DNA from: Archivesica marissinica
Taxonomy: Eukaryota; Mollusca; Bivalvia; Venerida; Vesicomyidae
Reading direction: 5' to 3'
DNA length: 64,000 nt
Assembly: GCA_014843695.1 (NCBI GenBank)
Contig: CM026386.1
Coordinates: 85,799,111-85,863,110 of the forward strand
Positions 51,674 through 64,000 of this stretch are shown here, piece after piece. Numbering within the stretch: the stretch's first letter is position 1; each line of letters starts with the position of its first letter. The position numbers and the translations under genes are program-made. Under the pieces are notes generated by a model. It made no database searches and was not told where the DNA came from. It worked only from the letters and a program-made list of their open reading frames with translations.

Positions 51674-54600
51674 TGCATACTTCCACAATGCATACTTCCA
51701 CACTGCATACTTCCACACTACATACTTCCACACTGCATACTTCCATACTGTATACTTCCACACTACATACTTCCACAATGCATACTTCCATACTGCATAC
51801 TTCCATACTGCATACTTCCATACTGTATACTTCCACACTGCATACTTCCATACTACATACTTCCACACTGCATACTTCGATACTACATACTTCCATACTG
51901 CATACTGCCATACTACATACTTCCATGCAAAATTTCCACACTGCATACTTCCATACTACATACTTCCATACTACATACTTCCACACTACATACTTCCACA
52001 ATACATACTTCCACACTGCATAATTCCATGCTACATACTTCCACACTACATACTTCCATACTACATACTTCCACACTACATACTTACATACTGCATACTT
52101 CCACACTGCATACGTCCATACTGCATACTTCCATACTGTATACCTCCATACTGCATACTTCCACACTGCATACTTCCATACTACATACTTCCACACTGCA
52201 TACTTCCACACTTCCACACTGCATACTTCCATACTACATACTTCCATACTGCATACTGCCATACTACATACTTCCATGCAATATTTCCACACTGCATACT
52301 TCCATACTACATACTTCCATACTGCATACTTCCATACTACATACTTCCATGCAATATTTCCACACTGCATACTTCTATACTACATACTTACATACTACAT
52401 ACTACATACTTACACACTACATACTTACACACTACATACTTCCATACTACATACTTCCATATTACATACTTCCATACTGCATACTTCCACACTGCATACG
52501 TCCATACTGCATACTTCCATACTGTATACCTCCACACTGCATACTTCCACACTGCATGCTTCCATACTACATACTTCCACACTGTATACTTCCATACTTC
52601 CACACTGCATACTTCCATACTACATACTTCCATACTGCATACTGCCATATTACACACTTCCATGCAATATTTCCACACTGCATACTTCCATAATACATAC
52701 TTCCATACTGCATACTGCCATACTACATACTTCCATGCAATATTTCCACACTGCATACTTCCACACTACATACATACACACTACATACTTCCACACTGTA
52801 TAATCCCGCACTGCATACTTCCATACAAATTTCCACACTGCATATTTCCACACTGCATACTTCCACCTGCTTACTTCCACATACTTCTATACTACATACT
52901 TACATACTACATACTACATACTTACACACTACATACTTACACACTACATACTTCCACACTACATACTTCCATATTACATACTTCCATACTGCATACTTCC
53001 ACACTGCATACGTCCATACTGCATACTTCCATACTGTATACCTCCACACTGCATACTTCCACACTGCATGCTTCCATACTACATACTTCCACACTGTATG
53101 CTTCCATACTTCCACACTGCATACTTCCATACTACATACTTCCATACTGCATACTGCCATATTACACACTTCCATGCAATATTTCCACACTGCATACTTC
53201 CATAATACATACTTCCATACTGCATACTGCCATACTACATACTTCCATGCAATATTTCCACACTGCATACTTCCACACTACATACATACACACTACATAC
53301 TTCCACACTGTATAATCCCGCACTGCATACTTCCATACAAATTTCCACACTGCATATTTCCACACTGCATACTTCCACCTGCTTACTTCCACATACTTCT
53401 ATACTACATACTTACATACTACATACTACATACTTCCACACTACATACTTACACACTACATACTTACACACTACATACTTCCATATTACATACTTCCATA
53501 CTGCATACTTCCACACTGCATACGTCCATACTGCATACTTCCATACTGTATACTTCCACCTGCATACTTCCACACTGCATGCTTCCATACTACATACTTC
53601 CACACTGTATGTTCCATACTTCCACACTGCATACTTCCATACTACATACTTCCATACTGCATACTGCCATATTACATACTTCCATGCAATATTTCCACAC
53701 TGCATACTTCCATAATACATACTTCCATACTGCATACTGCCATACTACATACTTCCATGCAATATTTCCACACTGCATACTTCCATACTACATACTTCCA
53801 TACTACATACTTCCATACTGCATACTGCCATAATGCATACTTCCATACAAATTTCCACACTGCATATTTCCACACTGCATACTTCCACTCTTACTCCACT
53901 ACTTCTATACTACATACTTACATACTACATACTACATACTTACACACTACATACTTACACACTACATACTTCACACTACATACTTCCATATTACATACTT
54001 CCATACTGCATACTTCCACACTGCATACGTCCATACTGCATACTTCCATACTGTATACCTCCACACTGCATACTTCCACACTGCATGCTTCCATACTACA
54101 TACTTCCACACTGTATGCTTCCATACTTCCACACTGCATACTTCCATACTACATACTTCCATACTGCATACTGCCATATTACATACTTCCATGCAATATT
54201 TCCACACTGCATACTTCCATAATACATACTTCCATACTGCATACTGCCATAATACATACTTCCATGCAATATTTCCACACTGCATACTTCCATACTACAT
54301 ACTTCCATACTACATACTTCCATACTGCATACTGCCATAATACATACTTCCATGCAATATTTCCACACTGCATACTTCCATAATACATACTTCCATACTG
54401 CATACTTCTATACTACATACTTCCATACTACATACTACATACTTCCACATACATACTTACACACTACATACTTCCATACTACATACTTCCATATTCATAC
54501 TTCATGCATACTTCCATACAAATTTCCACACTGCATATTTCCAATGCATACTTCCACCTGCTTACTTCCATGCAAATTCCACACTGCATACTTCCAACTA

Positions 54601-56268
54601 CATACTCCATACTGTATACTTCCAACTCATACTTCCATATATTTCCACACTGCATACTTCCATACTACATACTTCCATACTGCATACTGCCATATTACAC
54701 ACTTCCATGCAATATTTCCACACTGCATACTTCCATAATACATACTTCCATACTGCATACTGCCATACTACATACTTCCATGCAATATTTCCACACTGCA
54801 TACTTCCATAATACATACTTCCATACTGCATACTTCTATACTACATACTTCCATACTACATACTACATACTTCCACACTACATACATACACACTACATAC
54901 TTCCATACTACATACTTCCATATTACATACTTACACACTGCATACTTCCATACAAATTTCCACACTGCATATTTCCACACTGCATACTTCCACCTGCTTA
55001 CTTCCACATTGCAAACTTCCACACTGCATACTTCCACACTACATACCTCCATACTGTATACTTCCACACTACATACTTCCACACTGCATACTTCCACACT
55101 GCATACTTCCATACTACATACTTCCACACTGCATACTTCCACATTGCACACTTCTATACTGCATACTTCCACACTACATACTTCCACACTGTATACTTAC
55201 ATACTACATACTTCCATACTACATACTTCCATACTGTATACTTCCACACTGCATACTTCCATGCTACATATTTTCCACACTGGATACTTCCATTATACTC
55301 ACTTCCATACTACATACTTCCACACTGCATACTTCCATACTACATACTTCCATACTGCATACTTCCATACTACCTACTTCCATGCAATATTTCCACACTG
55401 CATACTTCCATACTACATACTTCCATACTACATACTTCCATACTACATACTTCCACACTACATACTTCCATACTAACATACTACATACTTCCACACTACA
55501 TACTTCCACACTGCATACTTCCATACTACACACTTCAGCACTACATACTTCAATATTACATACTTCCATATTACATACTTCGATACTGCATACTTCCATA
55601 CTGTATACTTCCACACTGCATACTTCCACACTGCATACGTCCTCACTGCATACCTCCACACTGCATACTTCCACACTGCATACTTCCACACTGCATACTT
55701 CCACACTGCATACTTTCAAACTGCATACTTCCACACCGTACGTCCATACTACATACTTCCACACTGCATACTGCCACAGTGCATACTTCCACACTGCATA
55801 CTTTCAAACTGCATACTTCCACACCGTACGTCCATACTACATATTTCCACACTGCATACTTCCACAGTGCATACTTCCATATTACATACTTCCACACTGC
55901 ATACTTCCATGCATATTTCCACACTGCATATTTCCACACTGCATATTTCCACACTGCATACTGCCACAGTGCATACTTCCACACTACATACTTCCACACT
56001 ACATACTTCCACACTGCATATTTCCATGCATATTTACACAACACATACTTCCATGCATACTTTAACATTGCTTACTTCAATGCATACGCCCATACTGCAT
56101 ACTTCCATGCATACTTCCACACTGCATTCTTCCATACTGAATATTTCCACACTGCATACTTCCATGATACATACTTCCACACTTCCATGCATATTTCCAC
56201 ACGGCATACTTCCACACGGCATACTTCCACACTGCATTCTTTCACACTGCATATTTCCACACTGCATA
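51674..56268. repeat. 15-bp TTCCA tandem array with about 512-bp higher-order repeat
   Basis: The basic unit is catacttccatactg, with tacta, cactg and cacta endings; a longer variant holds ccatgcaatatttcc. A higher-order unit starts at acttctata near 52371, 52883, 53395, 53901, 54404 and 54832, with spacings of 512, 512, 506, 503 and 428. Roughly 54440-54650 is irregular. It begins only 40 bp after the carbonic-anhydrase donor and so lies in the putative intron. All long frames (His/Thr/Ser/Ile or Trp/Lys/Tyr/Val-rich) are period artefacts. Confidence 0.97.
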
Positions 56269-58080
56269 CTCCACACTGCATACACCATACACCACACTGT
56301 ATACCCCACACTACCTACTGCACACTCCATACTGCATACTCCAAAATCCACACGACGTACCCTACACTGCATACACCATACACCACACTGTACACACCAT
56401 ACTCCTCACTGCATAAACCATACTCCACACACCATACTCCATACTGCATACATAATACTCCACACTGTATACGCTGCATACTTCCACACTGCCTACACCA
56501 TACTCCACACACCATACTCCATACGGCATACACCAAACTCCACACTGTACACACCATACTCCTCACTGCATAAGCCATACTCCACACACCATACTCCACA
56601 CTGCATACACCATATTCCACACACCATACACCATATTGCATACACGATACTCCACACTGTACACACCATACTCCTCACTGCATAAGCCATACGCCACACA
56701 CCATACTCCACACTGCATACACCATACTCCACACACCATACTCCATACTGCATACACCATACTCCACACTGTACACACCATACTCCTCACTGCATAAGCC
56801 ATACTCCACACACCATACTCCACACTGTACACACCATACTCCTTACTGCATAAACCATACTCCACACACCATACTCCACACTGCATACACCATACTGCAT
56901 ACACCACACTGCATACACCACACTCCACACTGTATGTACCATACTCAACACTTCATACATCATACTCCACACTACATACTCCACACTGCATACACCATAC
57001 ACCACTCTGTATACTCCACACTCACTCCATACTGCATACTCCACGCTGCATATATCATACTCCACACTGTATACACTACTCCACTTTGCATACACCATAC
57101 TCCACACTGCATACACCGTACTCCACACTGTAAATACCATACTCCACACTGATTACACATTACTCCACACTGTATACTTCCACACTGCATACACCATACT
57201 TCCACACTGCATACACCATACTTCCACACTGCATACACCATACTTCCACACTGCATACACCATACTTCCACACTATATACACCATACTCCACACTGTATA
57301 CACCATACTTCCACACTGCATACACCATACTTCCACACTGTATACACGATAATCCACACTGTATACACCATACTCCACACTGTATACACCATATTCCATA
57401 CTGTATACACCATATTCCACACTGCATATACCATACTCCACACTGTATACACCATACTCAACACTGTATACACCATACTCCACACTGTATACACCATATT
57501 CCACACTGTATACTCCACACTACCTCTTGCACACATATTGCATAATCCATATTGCATACACTATACTCCACACTGTCTACTGCACACTCCACATTGCATA
57601 ATCCACATTGCATACACTATACTCCACACTGCATACTGCACACTCCAAACTGCATACTCCATAATTCACACTGCATACCCCACATTGCATACACCAATAC
57701 TTCCACACTGCATACACCATACTTCCACACTGCATACACCATACTCCACACTGCATACACCATACTCCACACTATATACACCATACTCCACACTGTATAC
57801 ACCATATTCCACACTGCATATACCATACTCCACACTGTATACACCATACTCAACACTGTATACACCATACTCCACACTGTATACACCATATTCCACACTG
57901 TATACTCCACACTACCTCTTGCACACATATTGCATAATCCATATTGCATACACTATACTCCACACTGTCTACTGCACACTCCACATTGCATAATCCACAT
58001 TGCATACACTATACTCCACACTGCATACTGCACACTCCAAACTGCATACTCCATAATTCACACTGCATACCCCACATTGC
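56269..58080. repeat. Heterogeneous CACCATACTCC tandem array
   Basis: The units are built around caccatactccacactg with tgcataca or tgtataca joiners (about 21-22 bp), clearly related to the preceding TTCCA array: the section around 57180-57360 mixes cacttccac and ccatactcc forms. Segments near 57430-57690 recur near 57822-58080, offset about 392 bp. Open frames are artefacts. Confidence 0.94.
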
Positions 58081-59110
58081 ATACACCACTCTCCACATTG
58101 CATACACTATACTCCACACTACCTACTGCACACTCCATATTGCATATACTATACTCCACACTACCTACTGCACACTCCATATTGCATACACTATACTCCA
58201 CACTACCTACTGCACACTCCATATTGCATACACTATACTCCACACTACCTACTGCACACTCCATATTGCATACACTATACTCCACACTACCTACTGCACA
58301 CTCCATATTGCATACACTATACTCCACATTGCCTACTGCACACTACATATTGCATACACTATACTCCACACTACCTACTGCACACTACATATTGCATACA
58401 CTATACTCCACATTGCCTACTGCACACTACATATTGCATACACTATACTCCACACTACCTACTGCACACTCCATATTGCATACACTATACTCCACATTGC
58501 CTACTGCACACTACATATTGCATACACTATACTCCACACTACCTACTGCACACTACATATTGCATACACTATACTCCACATTGCCTACTGCACACTACAT
58601 ATTGCATACACTATACTCCACACTACCTACTGCACACTACATATTGCATACACTATACTCCACATTGCCTACTGCACACTACATATTGCATACACTATAC
58701 TCCACACTACCTACTGCATACTCCATATTGAATACACTATTCTCCACACTACCTACTGCACACTCCACATTGCATACACTATGCTCCACACTACCTACTG
58801 CACACTCCATATTGCATACACTATACTCCACACTACCTACTGCACACTCCATATTGCATACACTATACTCCACACTACCTACTGCACACTCCATATTGCA
58901 TACACTATACTCCACACTACCTACTGCACACTCCATATTGCATACACTATACTCCACACTACCTACAGCATACTCCACACTGCATACACCATACTCAACA
59001 ATGTATACACCATATTCCACACTGTATACTGCACAGTCCATACTGCATACTCAACACTACATACTGCATACTCAACACTAAATATTCCACACTACATACT
59101 CCACACTGCA
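58081..59110. repeat. 42-bp tandem array derived from the preceding one
   Basis: The period is 42 bp (tgcata at 58141 and 58183), about 21 copies up to about 58970, with core attgcatacactatactcc followed by acactacctactgcac. Two alternating sub-forms (ctccatattg with ctacct; ctacatattg with tgcct) give an 84-bp dimer over about 58330-58700. Beyond 58970 the repeats become irregular and fade out. Confidence 0.95.
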
Positions 59111-59130
59111 TACACCACACATAATCCAAG

Positions 59131-62100
59131 CATCATTATATATGAATAGAATATCCCATGCAACATTCTATATGCATAGAATATCCCATGCAACATTCTA
59201 TATGCATAGAATATCCGATGCAACATTCTATATGCATAGAATATCCGATGCAACATTCTATATGTATAGCATAGTCCATGCAACATTCTATATGCATAGA
59301 ATATACCATGCAACATTCTATATGCATAGAATATCCCATGCAACATTCTATATGTATAGCATAGTCCATGCAACATTCTATATGTATAACATAGCACATG
59401 CAACATGATATATGTATAACATAGTCCATGCAACATTCTATATGTATAACATAGTCCATGCAACATTCTATATGTATAACATAGCACATGCAACATTATA
59501 TATGTATAACATAGTCCATGCAACATTATATATGTATAACATAGTCCATGCAACATTCTATATGTATAACATAGCACATGCAACATTCTATATGTATAGC
59601 ATAGCCCATGCAACATTCTATATGTATAACATAGTCCATGCAACATTCTATATGTATAGCATAGTCCATGCAACAATATATATGTATAACATAGTCCATG
59701 CAACATTCAATATGTATAGCATAGTCCATGCAACATTCTATATGTATAACATAGTCCATGCAACATTCTATATGTATAACATAGTCCATGCAACATTCTA
59801 AATGTATAGCATAGCACATGCAACATTATATATGTATAACATATCCATGCAACATTATATATGTATAACATAGTCCATGCAATATTCTATATGTATAACA
59901 TAATCCATGCAGCATTATATATGTATAGCATAGTCCATGCAACATTATATATGTATAACATAATCCATGCAACATTCTATATGCATAACATAGTCCATGC
60001 AACATTATATATGTATAACATAGTCCATGCAACATTCTATTTGTATAACATAGTCCATGCAACATTCTATATGTATAACATAGTCCATGCAACATTCTAT
60101 ATGTATAACATAGCCCATGCAACATTATATATGTATAACATAGTCCATGCAACATTATATATGTATAACATGTCCATGCAACAATCTGTATGTATAACAT
60201 AATCCATACAACATTATATATGTATAGCATAGCCCATGAAATATTCTATGTGCATAACATAGTCCATGCAACATTATATATGTATAGCATAGCCCATGAA
60301 ACATTCTATATGTATAACATAGTCCATACAACATTATATATGTATAACATAGTCCATGAAACATTCTATATGTATAACATAGTCCATGCAACATTCTATA
60401 TGTATAACATGGTCCATACAACATTATATATGTATAACATAGTCCATACAACATTATATATGAATAGCATAGCCCATGAAACATTCTATATGTATAACAT
60501 AGTCCATGAAACATTCTATATGTATAACATAATCCATGCAACATTATATATGAATAGCATAGCACATGAAACATTCTATATGTATAACATAGTCCATACA
60601 ACATTATATATGTATAGCATAGCCCATGAAACATTCTATATGTATAACATAATCCATGCAACATTATATATGAATAGCATAGCACATGAAACATTCTATA
60701 TGTATAACATAGTCCATACAACATTATATATGTATAGCATAGCCCATGAAACATTATATGTGATAACATAGTCCATGAAACATTCTATATGTATAACATA
60801 GTCCATGCAACATTATATATGTATAACATAGTCCATGCAACATTATATATGTATAGCATAGCCCATGAAACATTCTATGTGTATAACATAGTCCATGAAA
60901 CATTCTATATGTATAACATAGTCCATACAACATTATATATGTATAGCATAGCCCATGAAACATTCTATGTGCATAACATAGTCCATGCAACATTATATAT
61001 GTATAACATAGTCCATGCAACATTATATATGTATAACATAGTCCATGCAACATTATATATGTATAGCATAGCCCATGAAACATTCTATATGTATAACATA
61101 GTCCATGCAACATTCTATATGCATAGCATAGTCCATGCAACATTATATATGCATAACATAGCCCATGCAACGTTCTATATGTATAACATAGTCCATGCAA
61201 CATTATATATGTATAGCATAGTCCATGCAACATTCTATATGTATAACATAGTCCATGCAACATTATATATGCATAACCTAGTCCATGTTTTGTTTGTTGT
61301 TGTTGTTTGTTTTTTTGTTTGTTGTTTTTGTGTGTTGTTGTTGTTTGTTAACATTCTATATGTATAACATAATCCATGCAACATTATATATGTATAACAT
61401 AGTCCATGCAACATTCTATATGTATAACATAGTCCATGCAACATTATATATGTATAACATAGTCCATGAAACATTCTATATGAATAACATAGTCCACATG
61501 CAACATTCTATATGAATAACATAGTCCATGCAACATTATATATGTATAACATAGTCCATGCAACATTCTATATGTATAACATAGTCCATACAACATTCTA
61601 TATGTATAACATAGTCCATACAACATTCTATATGTATAACATAGTCCATACAACATTCTATATGTATAACATAGTCCATACAACATTTTATATGTATAAC
61701 ATAGTCCATACAACATTCTATATGTATAACATAGTCCATACAACATTATATATGTATAACATAGTCCATGAACCATTCTATATGTATAACATAGTCCGTG
61801 CAACATTATATATGTATAACATAGCCCATGAAACATTCTATATGTATAACATAGTCCATACAACATTATATATGTATAACATAGTCCATGCAACGTTCTA
61901 TATGTATAACATAGTCCGTGCAACATTATATATGTATAACATAGTCCATGCAACGTTCTATATGTATAACATAGTCCGTGCAACATTCTTTATGTATAAC
62001 ATAGTCCGTGCAACATTATATATGTATAACATAGTCCATGCAACATTCTTTATGTATAACATAGTCCGTGCAACATTCTTTATGTATAACATAGTCCGTG

Positions 62101-63153
62101 CAACATTATATATGTATAACATAGTCCGTGCAACATTATATATGCATAGCATAGCCCATGAAACATTCTATATGTATAACATAGTCCATGCAACATTATA
62201 TATGCATAGCATAGCCCATGAAACATTCTATATGTATAACATAGTCCACATGCAACATTATATATGTATAACATAGTCCACATGCAACATTATATATGTA
62301 TAACATAGTCCATGAAACATTCTATATGAATAACATAGTCCACATGCAACATTCTATATGAATAACATAGTCCATGCAACATTATATATGTATAACATAG
62401 TCCATGCAACATTATATATGTATAACATAGTCCATACAACATTCTATATGTATAACATAGTCCATACAACATTCTATATGTATAACATAGTCCATACAAC
62501 ATTCTATATGTATAACATAGTCCATACAACATTCTATATGTATAACATAGTCCATACAACATTCTATATGTATAACATAGTCCATACAACATTATATATG
62601 TATAACATAGTCCATGAACCATTCTATATGTATAACATAGTCCGTGCAACATTATATATGTATAACATAGCCCATGAAACATTATATATGTATAACATAG
62701 TCCATACAACATTATATATGTATAACATAGTCCATGAAACATTCTATATGTATAACATAGTCCATACAACATTATATATGAATAGCATAGCCCATGAAAC
62801 ATTCTATATGTATAACATAGTCCATACAACATTATATATGTATAACATAGTCCATGAACCATTCTATATGTATAACATAGTCCATACAACATTATATATG
62901 AATAGCATAGCCCATGAAACATTCTATATGTATAACATAGTCCATACAACATTATATATGTATAGCATAGCCCATGAAACATTCTATATGTATAACATAG
63001 TCCATGCAACATTATATATGTATAACATGGTCCATGCAACATTATATATGTATAACATAGTCCATGAAACATTGTATATGTATAACATAGTCCATGCAAC
63101 ATTCTATATTGTTTAACATAGTCCATGCAACATTCTATATGTATAACATAGCC
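59131..63153. repeat. 30-bp tandem array, about 132 copies
   Basis: The unit is 30 bp with core caacattctatatgtataac followed by atagtccatg. Variants are gcaaca, acaaca or gaaaca, tctatatg or tatatatg, and gtataaca, gtatagca or gcatagaa. Early copies (59140-59340) use gcatagaatat, later ones gtataacatag. A segment around 61490-62280 recurs at about 62336 with an 846-bp offset. The array is broken once, at 61286-61348, by a GTT-rich insert. Frames on both strands are period artefacts. Confidence 0.97.
61286..61348. repeat. GTT-rich insert inside the 30-bp array
   Basis: About 62 bp of g/t-only sequence made of gtt, gtttt and similar words interrupts the 30-bp array, which resumes at about 61349. 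On the minus strand it is an AAC/A-rich tract similar in style to a retroposon tail. Confidence 0.9.
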
Positions 63154-63163
63154 TTTTTCAGTT

Positions 63164-64000
63164 GGCTATGTTATATACACGATATGTTATATATGTGTAT
63201 TATACAGTTAGCTATATACACGATATGTTATATACACGATATGTTATATACACGATATGTTATATACACGATATGTTATATACACGATATGTTATATACA
63301 CGATATGTTATATATTTGTATCATACAGTTAGCTATATACATGATATGTTATATACACGATATGTTATATATGTGTATTATACAGTTAGCTATATACACG
63401 ATATGTTATATACACGATATGTTATATACACGATATGTTATATACACGATATGTTATATATGTGTATCATACAGTCAGCTATATACACGATATGTTATAT
63501 ACACGATATGTTATATACACGATATGTTATATACACGATATGTTATATACACGATATGTTATATACATGATATGTTATATATGTGTATCATACAGTTAGC
63601 TATATGCACGATATGTTATATACACGATATGTTATATACACGATATGTTATATACACGATATGTTATATACATGATATGTTATATATGTGTATCATACAG
63701 TCAGCTATATACACGATATATTATATACACGATATGTTATATACACGATATGTTATATACACGATATGTTATATATGTGTATCATACAGTCAGCTATATG
63801 CACGATATGTGATATATGTGTATCATACAGTCAGCTATATACACGATATGTTATATACACGATATGTTATATACACGATATGTTATATATGTGTATCATA
63901 CAGTCAGCTATATACACGATATGTTATATACACGATATGTTATATACACGATATGTTATATACACGATATGTTATATATGTGTATCATACAGTCAGCTAT
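63164..64000. repeat. 16-bp tandem array with periodic 41-bp module, open at window end
   Basis: The unit gatatgttatatacac (16 bp) is repeated in runs of one to six. Runs are separated by a longer module containing atatgtgtatcatacagt and cagctatatacac. The resulting higher-order unit varies with the run length. The array continues past the end of the window. Confidence 0.96.

Overview
This window is eukaryotic intergenic or intronic DNA. It is AT-rich and made almost entirely of tandem repeats, with no bacterial-style gene organisation. About 55 kb of the roughly 62 kb of called sequence lies in some sixteen tandem arrays with clearly different unit lengths (12, 14, 15, 15/21, 16, 18, 20, 30, 31, 35, about 42, 46, 47, 48, 50 and 65 bp). 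Two runs of exactly 1000 N (9974-10973 and 41473-42472) are scaffold gaps. The host is most likely a marine invertebrate, tentatively a mollusc. That rests on an alpha-carbonic-anhydrase exon, tRNA-headed SINEs with a conserved central block of a kind I associate with molluscan genomes, and the extreme minisatellite load. Species cannot be told from the sequence.

Layout: 31-bp array (1-6355); 14-bp array (6356-8582); short unique segment; 47-bp array (8923-9973) running into gap 1; 18-bp G-tract array (10974-11706); 48-bp array (11942-12690); 12-bp array (13211-15277); unique AT-rich DNA; 50-bp array (16172-16871); unique DNA with a tRNA-like SINE head on the minus strand (17085-17163); 20-bp array (17957-19635) bracketed by an inverted 20-bp motif; 15/21-bp array (19767-27162); 35-bp array of about 409 copies (27163-41472) running into gap 2; the same 18-bp array again but in inverse orientation (42473-43497); a decayed hAT transposon carrying SINE pieces (43849-45069); a full-length-looking SINE (45711-46127, minus); 65-bp array (46453-51113); a 362-bp unique segment and one carbonic-anhydrase exon (51476-51634, plus); then a graded series of related TCCA/TGCATAC arrays (51674-59110), a 30-bp array (59131-63153) and a 16-bp array to the window end.

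Only two protein-coding traces are convincing. One is the intact phase-1/phase-1 exon of an alpha-carbonic anhydrase (N-terminal part of the domain). The other is a hAT transposase C-terminal dimerisation fragment. The many long open frames in the arrays are a by-product of unit lengths that are multiples of three or of stop-free units; they are open on both strands and are not annotated as genes.

The observation of most practical weight is structural. The block between the two 1000-N gaps has the 18-bp array at its left end in the orientation opposite to the array just right of gap 2, with a matching order of unit variants. This suggests that the block is placed backwards in the scaffold, or that the two are overlapping or allelic copies. 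No complete gene, classical RNA gene or CRISPR array is visible.
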